Assembly (NCBI RefSeq): GCF_019669985.1
Contig: NZ_AP019782.1
Coordinates: 674,501 to 738,500 of the forward strand
Length of the DNA stretch: 64,000 bases
Direction: 5' to 3'
Origin: Methylogaea oryzae
GTDB lineage: Bacteria > Pseudomonadota > Gammaproteobacteria > Methylococcales > Methylococcaceae
A program made the translations under genes and the position numbers. Position 1 is the first letter of the stretch, and each line of letters opens with the position of its first letter. Below, piece after piece: positions 47,329-55,549 of the stretch. The notes beneath the pieces are model-generated. The model had not been told where the DNA came from. It searched no databases and saw only the letters and a program-made list of their open reading frames with translations.

Positions 47329-48276
47329 TCAAGCCGGCACCGGCGTCTCCCGCAAAATTTTCTCCACCACCGTCTCGGCCCGGAGGCCGGCGAACTGAGC
47401 CTGCGGGTCCAGGGCGATGCGGTGCGCCAGGGCGGGCACGGCGATTTCCTGGATGGCGTCGGGGGTGACGAAGTCGAAGCCGTCCAGCAGGGCCAGGGCC
47501 TGGGCGCATTTCATCAAGGTTAGCGCGGCGCGGGGACTGGCGCCCAGGCGCAGCCCTTCCGCTCGGCGGGTGGCGCGGACCAGTTCGACGATATAACGCT
47601 TCAATTCGTCGCTCACCGCCACCTCGCGCGTTTGCGCTTGCAGTTGCAGGATTTGCGCAAGATCGACGCAGGGTTGCAGCCGCTGCAAGGGATGTTCGCG
47701 TTGCTGGGCGGAGAGAATGGCCGTTTCCTGCTCGGCGTCGACATAACCCAGGCCGAAACGCAGGGCGAAGCGGTCCAGCTGCGCTTCCGGCAGGGGATAG
47801 GTGCCGTGGAATTCCACCGGGTTTTGCGTGGCGACGACGAAAAACGGCGGCTCCAATCGATGGAGTTGCCGTTCCACGCTGATTTGCGCTTCGGCCATGG
47901 CTTCCAGCAGGGCCGACTGGGTGCGCGGCGAGGCGCGGTTGATTTCGTCGGCCAGCAGGATGTGGCAAAAAATCGGTCCCGGCGTAAAGCGGAACTCCCG
48001 GCTGGCCGGGTCCAGCACGGAAACCCCGAGAATGTCGGCCGGCAGCAGGTCGGGCGTGAATTGCACCCGCTGGAATTCCGCTCGGCAGGATTGCGCGAGG
48101 GCCTTGGCCAAGGTGGTTTTGCCGGTGCCGGGCACGTCTTCCAGCAGCACGTGCCCGCCGCCGGCGAAAGCGGCCAACAGCAGGCGGATGGCGGCTTCTT
48201 GGCCTTGCATGACGCGGCTCAGGTTGTCGGCCAGGTGCTGCAGGGTGGTTCGGGCCTGGTTATGCGCTTGGTTCAT
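47329..48276 (-). CDS. moxR: MoxR-family AAA+ ATPase
   Basis: A 315-residue AAA+ ATPase of the MoxR group. Walker A lies in EDVPGTGKTTLAKAL (about residues 46-60), Walker B in ILLADEINRASPRTQSALLEAM, sensor 1 in VVATQNPVEFHGTYPLPEAQLDRF. Members of this group act as chaperones for metal enzymes; MoxR itself is needed for methanol dehydrogenase activity in methylotrophs. The usual DUF58 and VWA partner genes are absent here, and pqqD-pqqE follow instead. Confidence 0.93.
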   Translation of the reverse strand: MNQAHNQARTTLQHLADNLSRVMQGQEAAIRLLLAAFAGGGHVLLEDVPGTGKTTLAKALAQSCRAEFQRVQFTPDLLPADILGVSVLDPASREFRFTPGPIFCHILLADEINRASPRTQSALLEAMAEAQISVERQLHRLEPPFFVVATQNPVEFHGTYPLPEAQLDRFALRFGLGYVDAEQETAILSAQQREHPLQRLQPCVDLAQILQLQAQTREVAVSDELKRYIVELVRATRRAEGLRLGASPRAALTLMKCAQALALLDGFDFVTPDAIQEIAVPALAHRIALDPQAQFAGLRAETVVEKILRETPVPA

Positions 48277-48597
48277 GGTGGATGGGCCTGGGTGTTGTCG
48301 GCGGCAACACTAAAGGCATGGGGCGGGGGTTGTAAATGGCGGCAGCGCGTCTTTTGCGCGGATCTTTTGCCGCGCGGTTCGGCGGTTGGGGAACTTGGCC
48401 GGTTTTTAGAAACAAAATATCTGGAACCCCGGCGGTCTATAGACGTTTTATTTCTGAAGCGAATTTCACCGCGAACCCGGCCGCGTGGCCCGCCGTCACT
48501 GGCCTGCCGGCGTTTGGCACGGAGGTTGGAGGGAAGGCTGAAAACGCGCGCCGACATAGCGCCGAAAAGGCGCGAAGTCGAAGCTAAGTGTTTGATT
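48277..48597. other. Gap between tRNA-Ser and moxR
   Basis: About 320 bp without a gene I can support. It includes a short inverted repeat GTGTTG/CAACAC (48292-48310) 16 bp upstream of moxR and an AT-richer patch at 48408-48463. Because it lies at the 3' side of a tRNA gene I looked for integrase or attachment repeats and saw none. Confidence 0.55.
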
Positions 48598-48690
48598 TGG
48601 CGGAGAGGGTGGGATTCGAACCCACGTGCCGGATTTCTCCGGCCATCCGATTTCGAGTCGGCGCTGTTATGGCCACTTCAGTACCTCTCC
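48598..48690 (-). tRNA. serU-like: tRNA-Ser (anticodon CGA)
   Basis: A cloverleaf of 93 bases including an encoded CCA. The acceptor stem GGAGAGG pairs with CCTCTCC, the discriminator is G, there is a long variable arm typical of serine tRNA, GTTCGAATCCC forms the T loop, and the anticodon loop CTCGAAA gives CGA (template bases 48653-48655). It reads UCG codons. Confidence 0.95.
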
Positions 48691-48710
48691 GGGGGAAACC
48701 ATGCTAGACT

Positions 48711-48726
48711 TGTGACTGAGGTCACA
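48711..48726. promoter_or_regulatory. CRP-type palindrome TGTGA-N6-TCACA
   Basis: TGTGA (48711-48715), six bases, TCACA (48722-48726), an exact match to the CRP/Vfr core. It stands between the divergent tRNA-Ser and mltF genes, 21 bp from the tRNA 5' end. Whether a CRP-like protein acts here is unknown. Confidence 0.5.
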
Positions 48727-48730
48727 CGAC

Positions 48731-50269
48731 ATGATATGGGTACGAGTTATGTATTCTACACCAGTCATGGCCGGAGAACCATTGGTTGTTTGGTCATTTC
48801 GCAAGGCGCCGGGCTGTTTGGGCCTGGATTCCTCTAAACTCCGCAACCGCGTCGGCCGTTCGCTGTTCCGCATGGCGAGTTGGCTGCTGGTGATCGGAAC
48901 TCTGTGCGGGTGCACGGACAGTTCGACATCGACGCAACTGGAGAAAATCAAGCACAAAGGCACGCTCACCGTCGCCACCCGCATAGGTCCCGCTACCTAT
49001 CACCCCAGTCCCAACGGACTTTCCGGAATTGAACACGATCTCGCCCAGTTGTTCGCCCAGCGTTTGGGCGTCGAGGTGAAGTTCGTCGTTTACGATTCCA
49101 TCGCCGAAATTTTCGAAGCCGTGGAGAAAGGCCGGGCCGATGTGGCCGCCGCCGGCTTGGCGATCACCGACCAGCGCAAGCAGCAGGTGCGCTTCACCCC
49201 GGCCTATCGCACGGTCACCGAGCAAGTGGTTTATCGAGACGGCACGCCCAAGCCGCGCTCGTTCGCCGATTTGTCCGACGGGATCTTCGAAGTGTCCGAA
49301 GGCGGCAGCCACCTATCCACCCTGGAGCGGCTGCGCGATCAGCATCCCGAGCTGCAATGGCGCGTCAGCGACGGCCATAGCACCACCCAGTTGATGTATC
49401 TGGTTCACGCCGGCCTCATCGATTACACCACCGCTACTTCCGACCAGACGCAATTGATCCGCCGCTATTTGCCGCAGTTGCGCGTCGCTTTCGATTTGGG
49501 CGTACGCCGCTCCTTGGCCTGGGCGTTCCGCCAGTCCACCACCGACAGCAGCTTGTACGACGAGGCGGTGGCGTTTTTCAACGAAAGCCAGCACAACAAG
49601 ACGCTGGACGAATTGAACGAACGTTACTATGGCAACGCGCGCGTTCTGGCGCAGGCCGACGATCAGGCATTCCGCCAGCACGTGCACGAGCGCTTGCCGC
49701 AGTATCGCCGCCTGTTCCATCAGGCCGCCAACCGGTACGGCCTGGATTGGCGCTTGCTGGCCGCCATCGCCTACCAGGAGTCCAAGTGGGATCCCGGCGC
49801 CACGTCGCCTACCGGCGTGCGCGGCATGATGATGCTGACCGAGGAAACCGCGAAGGAGTTGAACGTGAAAAACCGCCTCAACCCGCGCGACAGCATCATG
49901 GGCGGCGCTTATTACGTGTCCCAGGAGCGCGCCGATATGCCGGTGCACATCGCCGAGCCGGATCGTACCTGGATGGCGCTGGTGGCGTACAACGCCGGGC
50001 CGGGGATGCTGGAAAAAGCCCGCCACACGGCCCAGCGCAAAGGCCAGAATCCGGACCGCTGGCTGAGCGTGAAGAAGGTGCTGGCCGCCACCAAGGGCTA
50101 TTACCGCGACATCAAGGCCAAAAACGTGCCTTTGCCGGCGCGGCAGTCGGTGGAGTTCGTCGAATCGGTGCGCCGCTATTACGATTTGCTGGTGTACTTG
50201 ACCGACGAAGAGAATTTCCGCCTGACCATGTTCCCAAACGCGCCCGCCGAGGCCGGCCACAGCAGCTGA
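48731..50269 (+). CDS. mltF: Membrane-bound lytic transglycosylase F
   Basis: A peptidoglycan-cleaving lipoprotein of up to 512 residues. The N-terminal part is an amino-acid-binding-like module (KHKGTLTVATRIGPATY, GIEHDLAQLFAQRLGV, VEKGRADVAAAGLAIT) and the C-terminal part is a soluble-lytic-transglycosylase domain with catalytic Glu in AIAYQESKWDPGATSPTG and VAYNAGPG. A lipobox (IGTLCGC) follows a hydrophobic segment, so the real start probably lies between 48731 and ATG 48872; the long N-terminus before the signal is doubtful. It acts at the inner face of the outer membrane. Confidence 0.93.
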   Translation: MIWVRVMYSTPVMAGEPLVVWSFRKAPGCLGLDSSKLRNRVGRSLFRMASWLLVIGTLCGCTDSSTSTQLEKIKHKGTLTVATRIGPATYHPSPNGLSGIEHDLAQLFAQRLGVEVKFVVYDSIAEIFEAVEKGRADVAAAGLAITDQRKQQVRFTPAYRTVTEQVVYRDGTPKPRSFADLSDGIFEVSEGGSHLSTLERLRDQHPELQWRVSDGHSTTQLMYLVHAGLIDYTTATSDQTQLIRRYLPQLRVAFDLGVRRSLAWAFRQSTTDSSLYDEAVAFFNESQHNKTLDELNERYYGNARVLAQADDQAFRQHVHERLPQYRRLFHQAANRYGLDWRLLAAIAYQESKWDPGATSPTGVRGMMMLTEETAKELNVKNRLNPRDSIMGGAYYVSQERADMPVHIAEPDRTWMALVAYNAGPGMLEKARHTAQRKGQNPDRWLSVKKVLAATKGYYRDIKAKNVPLPARQSVEFVESVRRYYDLLVYLTDEENFRLTMFPNAPAEAGHSS

Positions 50270-50277
50270 CCGGGCGG

Positions 50278-50302
50278 GAAGCGCCGGTTTGGCCGGCGCT
50301 TC
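50278..50302. terminator. Hairpin between convergent mltF and tadA
   Basis: A perfect 10 bp stem (GAAGCGCCGG 50278-50287, CCGGCGCTTC 50293-50302) with loop TTTGG. It overlaps the tadA stop codon and lacks a T-run. Confidence 0.55.
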
Positions 50303-50774
50303 AACGGCGGCGGCGGAAGAAGTCCCGCAACAGCGCGGCGGCTTCGTCCGCCAACAGCCCGCTGCGGCATTGCAATCGGTGGTTCAACAGCTGCGCTTCG
50401 GCCATTTGCAGCACGCCGGCGGCGGAACTGCGCTGGGCATCCGCCGGCGCGCCGTATACCAGATTCGCCACCCGGGCGTGGATAATGCCCCCCATGCACA
50501 TGATGCAGGGTTCCAGCGTCACGTACAGCGTGGTGTCGACCAGCCGGTAATTGTCCAGCGCCAAGCCCGCCGCCCGTAGGGCGACGATTTCCGCGTGGGC
50601 GGTGGGATCGTTGGAGGAAATGGGACGGTTCCAGCCTTCGGCGATCACCGTGTCGTCCTTCACCACGACCGCTCCGATGGGGACTTCTCCCGCCGCTTCC
50701 GCCTGCCGCGCCAGTTCCAGGGCGCGACGCATCCAGATCATGTCCGTTTCGGTGAATTCGGGGGCGGGCTGCAT
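50301..50774 (-). CDS. tadA: tRNA-specific adenosine deaminase (TadA)
   Basis: A 157-residue zinc deaminase that converts A34 of tRNA-Arg(ACG) to inosine. The active site His-Ala-Glu is in PTAHAEIVALRAAG, and the zinc cysteines in EPCIMCMG. ATG 50774 (MQPAPEFTETD) is preferred; the frame extends upstream to 50966 without similarity to the family. The typical GAAxDxKTGA segment reads GAPADAQRSSAAG, a slight departure. Confidence 0.93.
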   Translation of the reverse strand: MQPAPEFTETDMIWMRRALELARQAEAAGEVPIGAVVVKDDTVIAEGWNRPISSNDPTAHAEIVALRAAGLALDNYRLVDTTLYVTLEPCIMCMGGIIHARVANLVYGAPADAQRSSAAGVLQMAEAQLLNHRLQCRSGLLADEAAALLRDFFRRRR

Positions 50775-50829
50775 GTTCCGTTCAAAATGATTCGAAGAGT
50801 GTTGGTATGGCCGGAGCGGCATTCCGGCG

Positions 50830-51939
50830 CTAACCGGCTGCGCGCCGACCGGGCGCGTCGGCGCTCGGCGCGATGTCGGCGAGGCCGTCTCCGGAGGGCG
50901 CCGCCGTGGCGACGTAATGGCTGCTGCGAAGCAGAAACCTCTTTTCAACCCAATGCCACATCGCAACGGCGCCCGTTAAGGTGATGGCGACGACCGCGCC
51001 CAGGAATATCCAAGGGTTTTCTCGAAACCAGCCGCCGTGCAGCAGCAACTGAATGGTAGGAAAGTGCAGGATATATACGCCGTATGAAAAATCGCCGTAT
51101 TTTCCGAAGTTGCCGGCGTAAAAAAATAGACCGAAGAAGACGACCAGCGTGGCGAGCGCGAAAGGCTCAAGCAACGGCAGCGGATAAAACCCATTGGCGA
51201 CCAGCGCTATAACGGCCGCGAAAACAAAGCGCTCCACGTGTCGTTCGAATACCGGAAGATAATAATAAAAGAAAGCGCCGGCCATGAAATAAGACAGTTG
51301 TCCGGGGAGCTGGCGGCTGAGTTCGGCATAAATCCCCGAGCCGCTGCGTTCCGCCATCAGCGCGCACAGCAGCGCATAAACCGTCGATAAACCGTAAACG
51401 GAGGCGAGCACGGGAAGTCGGCCGAATCGTCGCGCTAAAAACGCGAGTAAAGGCACTGCGACGTAGAACATGACTTCGATTTTCAGGGTCCAAAGCGCCC
51501 CGTTGACGACAGCCAGCTTATTCGCCTCGAACACCCCCGGCAGCGTGGGCTGGATGAAATTCAGGAAGGTAAGGTTCGCGAGAACGTACTTCAGCCATGC
51601 GAGGGTGAAATAGTCCGCAATACCCTTGTCGCTGGCCCACAGCAGCCCTATCGCGCATAGCATGACGACCGTGAAATAGGCGGGATAAATTCGCCGGGCG
51701 CGCTTGCCGGCGTAGGAGGACAAGGACGAGGAGCGTTCGAAGCTCATGAAAATCAAGAAGCCGCTGACGACGAAAAACGCTTTTACCGCAACCGCCGACG
51801 ACAAATAGCCAACGACCGCTGCAAGCGCTTGGTATCCGGACAGTTCGTAGGCGTGAACCAGGCAAACGGTGCCGGCGAACAGGAGGCGCAGCAAATCGAA
51901 GTTGTTTTTTGCCAGCCGTTGGCTGTTTTGCGGAAGCAA
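50830..51939 (-). CDS. Acyltransferase 3 family membrane protein
   Basis: A 369-residue protein with about ten membrane helices, of the OafA/NodX acyltransferase group. The N-terminal segment FDLLRLLFAGTVCLVHAYEL carries the conserved Arg and His, and VVSGFLIFMSFERSS follows. The start is TTG 51939, with AGGAG upstream. It probably transfers an acyl group onto a surface polysaccharide or lipid; the substrate is unknown. It stands alone between tadA and yjdM, and its codons look lower in GC than those of its neighbours. Confidence 0.88.
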   Translation of the reverse strand: MLPQNSQRLAKNNFDLLRLLFAGTVCLVHAYELSGYQALAAVVGYLSSAVAVKAFFVVSGFLIFMSFERSSSLSSYAGKRARRIYPAYFTVVMLCAIGLLWASDKGIADYFTLAWLKYVLANLTFLNFIQPTLPGVFEANKLAVVNGALWTLKIEVMFYVAVPLLAFLARRFGRLPVLASVYGLSTVYALLCALMAERSGSGIYAELSRQLPGQLSYFMAGAFFYYYLPVFERHVERFVFAAVIALVANGFYPLPLLEPFALATLVVFFGLFFYAGNFGKYGDFSYGVYILHFPTIQLLLHGGWFRENPWIFLGAVVAITLTGAVAMWHWVEKRFLLRSSHYVATAAPSGDGLADIAPSADAPGRRAAG

Positions 51940-52163
51940 GTCAGGCTCCTAACCGTTGATTAAACCGGCGCCGTGTCGAACTTAAGGGCGGTGGCGCGTC
52001 GGCGCTGGTTTGCCGGCCATAGTGTCCCATACGGCGCGGTATTCATCAGTCGGAATCGTCCCGGCGATGGGAATAGGCGTTCGGCTTGCGCTTTTCAGGC
52101 GACGCCGATTGGACCCCGCGAAGCGGCAGGGCGTCCGCCCTCCCGCCGGCCACGAACTTGCCG

Positions 52164-52505
52164 CTAGGCTTTCTTGACGAATTCCGACTTCAACTGCATG
52201 GCGCCGATGCCGTCGATTTTGCAATCGATGTCGTGGTCGCCATCCACCAGGCGGATGTTTTTCACCTTGGTGCCCACTTTCACCACCAAGGACGATCCTT
52301 TCACCTTCAAGTCCTTGATGACGGTGACGCTGTCGCCGTCGCTGAGCGGGGTGCCGTAGGCGTCCTTGATCACCAAACCTTCCTCGGCAGTTTCCGCCGC
52401 CGCGTCTTTGCTCCATTCGTGGCCGCACTCGGGGCAGGCGTAGAAATCGCCGGATTCGTAGGTGTATTCGGAATTGCACTGCGGGCAACGGGGTAAATCG
52501 CTCAT
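52164..52505 (-). CDS. yjdM: YjdM/PhnA zinc-ribbon protein
   Basis: A 113-residue protein with a zinc ribbon (Cys7, Cys10, Cys24, Cys27) and the C-terminal PhnA domain ([43 protein letters not shown]). The name PhnA is historical; no phosphonate hydrolase activity is implied, and the function is unknown. AGGAGAC precedes the ATG. Confidence 0.93.
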   Translation of the reverse strand: MSDLPRCPQCNSEYTYESGDFYACPECGHEWSKDAAAETAEEGLVIKDAYGTPLSDGDSVTVIKDLKVKGSSLVVKVGTKVKNIRLVDGDHDIDCKIDGIGAMQLKSEFVKKA

Positions 52506-52564
52506 GGGGTCTCCTGTGGTTGAGCTAGTGGATGGTGGGTTTGGGCGGGGAGTCGTTCCCTCGG

Positions 52565-53920
52565 TTATGGTTGTTGCATTGGTTGGTCAAGGTCGCCGAG
52601 GAGTTCGGCCAGTCGCCCGGTGATTTCGGCGAAAAAAGGCCGGCGTTCCGCTTTTTCGGACAGGCAAGCCGACTTCAAAGCGTCGAGAGCCTCCAACGTT
52701 TCCGGGTATTCGGGGAGTGCGTCGCAGCGGTCGAGCAATTCTTCCAATAGGCAGCCGAACGCCCGCACTTCCAGCCGCTCCAGCCCCTGGGCCAGCGCGC
52801 CGCCATCGGCGTGGTAAAAAGACGCCGCGCCGAAATCGCCGAGCAAAGCCCGGCCCCGGCCGCAATGGAGGATGTTATGGCCGTAAAGGTCGCCGTGCAT
52901 GATCCCCCGCTCGTGCAAATGCCGGGCGGCGGCAGCGATGTTGTGCGCGATATGCAGCGCCGTCGCCATATCGAAGCGGGTATCCGCGGGGTAAATATCC
53001 CTTGTGCAGGAATCGAAACTGGGCGGTCCGGCCAGGCGTTTGAAGTCCGGGCTTATCAGCTCCATGACCAAACCGCTGACGCCGGCCGGATGGCCGCTCA
53101 CCCTCCCGACAACGCCGATGAGACTCGGATGGCGGTCGGCGCCGATGGCGGCGGCCATTTCAGAGCACGGCAAGCCGTCGCTGGTGACCGCCCCCTTGAA
53201 CAATTTGACCGCGACGGGTTCCGCGGGCCCGTCGGCAGGCTGGTAGCTGGCGTGGTGGATAAAGCCCGAAGCGCCTTCGCCCAAGCGATGCTCCAACTCC
53301 AGGCTGTTCCAGGGAATATCGTCGATGGACAAAGCCGTCAGCGCCTGGGCTTCCGCTGCGGCGGCGCAGGGATTGCCGGAATAGGCCAGCCACGACAACC
53401 GCGGCAGCGCCAGCAGCCAGGCCGGCAATTCGGCGAGCCGATTGGCGGAAATGCGCAGCAATTCCAGGCGCTTGCAACGGGCCAGCGACCCCGGCAGCGC
53501 CTGCAGCCGATTGCCGGCCAGCATCAGCTTTTGCAGTTGGCTGCAGTGCCCGATCTCTTCAGGCAGCGCTTCGATTTCGTTGTCGGTCAGGATCAGCCAC
53601 CGTAACCGGCGTGGCAACGCCTGGGCCGTTATCGTGCGTATGCGGTTGGCTTTGAAGCCGACCATGCTCAGCTGCGGGCAACTGCCCAGCACTTCCGGCA
53701 GCTCCGTAAAGCGATTATCCGAGAAAAAAGCGATGCGCAGCTTGCCCAGGCGCGGCAGATCGTCGGGGAGCTCGGCCAGGGCATTGCCGGACAGATCCAA
53801 AATCTCCAGCGTATCCGCCAGATCGAAAATCTCCCGTGGAAAACTGGTCAAGCCGCAAGAGAGTTTCAGGCGGCGAACGCCGGCTAATTCCCCGGCACGG
53901 AGCTGGTCGAGTGTTTGCAT
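52565..53920 (-). CDS. Leucine-rich-repeat protein kinase
   Basis: A 451-residue protein. About seven leucine-rich repeats of 22-23 residues occupy residues 35-195 ([36 protein letters not shown] and others). A kinase-like domain follows from about 205: glycine loop [18 protein letters not shown] lysine, catalytic loop [11 protein letters not shown] and DFG in [10 protein letters not shown]. The catalytic-loop Arg is replaced by Gly (HGD), while Asp, Asn and DFG are retained. There is no signal peptide or membrane helix, so it is cytoplasmic. It resembles eukaryotic-type kinases sporadic in bacteria; the target is unknown. Confidence 0.88.
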   Translation of the reverse strand: MQTLDQLRAGELAGVRRLKLSCGLTSFPREIFDLADTLEILDLSGNALAELPDDLPRLGKLRIAFFSDNRFTELPEVLGSCPQLSMVGFKANRIRTITAQALPRRLRWLILTDNEIEALPEEIGHCSQLQKLMLAGNRLQALPGSLARCKRLELLRISANRLAELPAWLLALPRLSWLAYSGNPCAAAAEAQALTALSIDDIPWNSLELEHRLGEGASGFIHHASYQPADGPAEPVAVKLFKGAVTSDGLPCSEMAAAIGADRHPSLIGVVGRVSGHPAGVSGLVMELISPDFKRLAGPPSFDSCTRDIYPADTRFDMATALHIAHNIAAAARHLHERGIMHGDLYGHNILHCGRGRALLGDFGAASFYHADGGALAQGLERLEVRAFGCLLEELLDRCDALPEYPETLEALDALKSACLSEKAERRPFFAEITGRLAELLGDLDQPMQQP

Positions 53921-54318
53921 CGGTCGAACTTACTCAGACGGCGCAGCGCGTTCCAATGGAAACTAGGCTGCGGGGGCCGGAACCGGCGGGATCGGCTTTT
54001 GGCAAAAAGCGCGGCGGCGATGGATAGGGCGCTATTTTAGCATGGTCGCGCCAGGAGCTGGCATGGACCGTCGTGGTCCGTCGGGAAAGCCGCCCCAGCG
54101 GTCGCCGGAATGCGGGGATTTCGCCGTGGTTCCTCGGACGATGGTTCAGTGAATCGCCGCGTTTAACCGATTCCATGCGAGGTGAGGGCGGGGTAGTGTG
54201 TTCGCGTCACCCGCCGTTTCGCGGATTCCGGCGGGTGACGGCTTCGGCCTATTCCCCCCTGCGTCCCTGGGGGCTATGCTTGATGGCGTTGGACCAATAC
54301 TCAAACAGGAGGAGTGCC
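53921..54318. other. Gap of about 400 bp upstream of the YkuD-like gene
   Basis: No supported gene. An 11 bp perfect inverted repeat (CGTCACCCGCC 54205-54215, GGCGGGTGACG 54230-54240) with a 14-base loop lies about 80 bp before the next start. It could be a hairpin in the leader. Confidence 0.5.
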
Positions 54319-55056
54319 ATGTCAGAGCAAGCCAACCATTCCGATAGCACCGCTTCCGGTACGGCGGCGGTGCTCCCGCCGCCGGTGGTTATTCACGTGA
54401 GCCTGCCCAGCGATCGCACCAGTACCGGCTTCATTATGCTGGTGGCCGGCGGCAAGACGCTGGCTGGGCCTTTCCGCGTGTTGGGCAAGGCGGACAACGC
54501 CATGGCCGCAAAAAAAGGCAATGCCACGCGCGATCCGAAGCAACCCTATGGCGATACTCCCACGGGGGAATATGCCGGAACGTTGGCGACACGGGGCAAG
54601 TCCTACGGTCCGCACGGCGTCATCGAAATGAGCCCGTCCTCCGGCGATGCGCTTACCGCCCAGAGCAACGGCAGGACGGGGTTGCTCATTCATAGCGGCG
54701 ACCTCAACAGCGAAGGCAAGCTGCGTCCCACTTACGGTTGCCTGCGGGTGTCCGACGACCACATGGAAGTCATCATGAACGTCTTGCGCGGTCGGACCAT
54801 AGACAAGATCAAGGTGCTGGAGAACGAGCCTCCGCCCATAAACGATCTGTCTCCATTGCCCGAGGCCGAATCCGCGGCCGTGGATGTGTGCGACCGGGAG
54901 GGCGGCGGCGAGTACATCGCCAATCTGCATACCGGCGAAGTGCATAACGCCAGCGATCCGTGCGCCTGGGTGCACTTGATTACGGACGAGCATCGCCAAT
55001 ACGTTTCCGGCCTGCCGGAAGGCTTCGACTGGTGCGGCCATTGCCGTATCGGTTGA
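54319..55056 (+). CDS. L,D-transpeptidase (YkuD-like) domain protein with cysteine-rich C-terminus
   Basis: A 245-residue protein with AGGAGG before the ATG. The motif LLIHSGDLNSEGKLRPTYGCLRVSDD holds the YkuD-type His and Cys (H..SYGCxR), and GDTPTGEYAGTL fits the same fold. No signal peptide is visible. The last 50 residues form a separate region (EYIANLHTGEVHNASDPCAWV, then FDWCGHCRIG), which resembles a small metal-binding tail of the kind found at the end of some effector proteins. Cell-wall cross-linking would need export by another route. I am sure of the YkuD-like motif, not of the role. Confidence 0.7.
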   Translation: MSEQANHSDSTASGTAAVLPPPVVIHVSLPSDRTSTGFIMLVAGGKTLAGPFRVLGKADNAMAAKKGNATRDPKQPYGDTPTGEYAGTLATRGKSYGPHGVIEMSPSSGDALTAQSNGRTGLLIHSGDLNSEGKLRPTYGCLRVSDDHMEVIMNVLRGRTIDKIKVLENEPPPINDLSPLPEAESAAVDVCDREGGGEYIANLHTGEVHNASDPCAWVHLITDEHRQYVSGLPEGFDWCGHCRIG

Positions 55057-55120
55057 CGGTTGGGGGCGCTGGCCGCCGTTAGGCTATCCCTTCGCCAACC
55101 GCAGCTCAGGTGGCTGCATG

Positions 55121-55152
55121 GCCCCTGGCATCGGATTTCCGATGCCAGGGGC
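55121..55152. terminator. Strong hairpin, possible terminator of the YkuD-like gene
   Basis: A perfect 14 bp stem (GCCCCTGGCATCGG 55121-55134 and complement 55139-55152) with loop ATTT. The following AAGTGTTTGTG is only weakly T-rich. Confidence 0.6.
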
Positions 55153-55444
55153 AAGTGTTTGTGAGTAGCCGAAGCTGCCCTCTAGGTCAGTTCGCCCGGT
55201 GTGGATCGGACCTCACCGGTCACTTCTTTGTGTCGGCCAGGCACTGAGCCCGCTTCCCCGCTTCCTTTAACGAAAAAGCCCCAGCGGACTGCCTTTCAGG
55301 GCGCTGCTATGCAGACCCTGGAGAAAAGGCAAACCCGTCGGGGCGATTGGTCGGACTCTTAACCTGTAACGGAGAAGGGGCGGGGGAGGGAAGAAAAAGC
55401 CGCCGGCGGCGGGCCGCGGACGGGCTTTTCAGGCTGTCGGTAGG

Positions 55445-55474
55445 AATTACGCGCATACGCGTATGCGCGTAATT
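55445..55474. repeat. Perfect 30 bp palindrome
   Basis: AATTACGCGCATACG joined directly to its exact complement (15+15 bp, no spacer). Such CG/TA-rich palindromes are found as operators of toxin-antitoxin or phage regulators and at recombination sites. It lies 60-100 bp before a decayed recombinase gene. Confidence 0.75.
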
Positions 55475-55484
55475 GAGAAGCCAT

Positions 55485-55507
55485 CTATCCACAGAAACTG
55501 TGGATAA
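55485..55507. repeat. Inverted pair of DnaA-box-like sites
   Basis: TATCCACAG (55486-55494), AAA, CTGTGGATA (55498-55506). TGTGGATAA at 55499-55507 is a perfect DnaA box on the minus strand; CTATCCACA at 55485-55493 differs by one base. Confidence 0.55.
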
Positions 55508-55549
55508 CGTCGGGGAAGGTCATGTGGAAAGGCACGGCTGACGCGGGGT

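Larger units (their letters stand above)
55057..55549. other. Non-coding stretch before the recombinase remnant
   Basis: About 490 bp with no intact gene. It holds a 14 bp hairpin, a 30 bp palindrome and two DnaA-box-like sites (given separately). The rest (55160-55440) shows no recognisable tRNA or small RNA. Confidence 0.6.

Noticed and set aside
48273-48557. Possible 94-residue minus-strand gene between tRNA-Ser and moxR
   Set aside because: Arg/Ser/Pro-rich translation, no ribosome site, no family resemblance.
55170-55340. Possible structured RNA or tRNA-like sequence before the recombinase remnant
   Set aside because: No cloverleaf, no T-loop GTTCGAAT, and no long consistent stem could be drawn.
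55485-55507. Replication origin
   Set aside because: Only two boxes, no AT-rich unwinding region and no dnaA, dnaN or parAB genes nearby.
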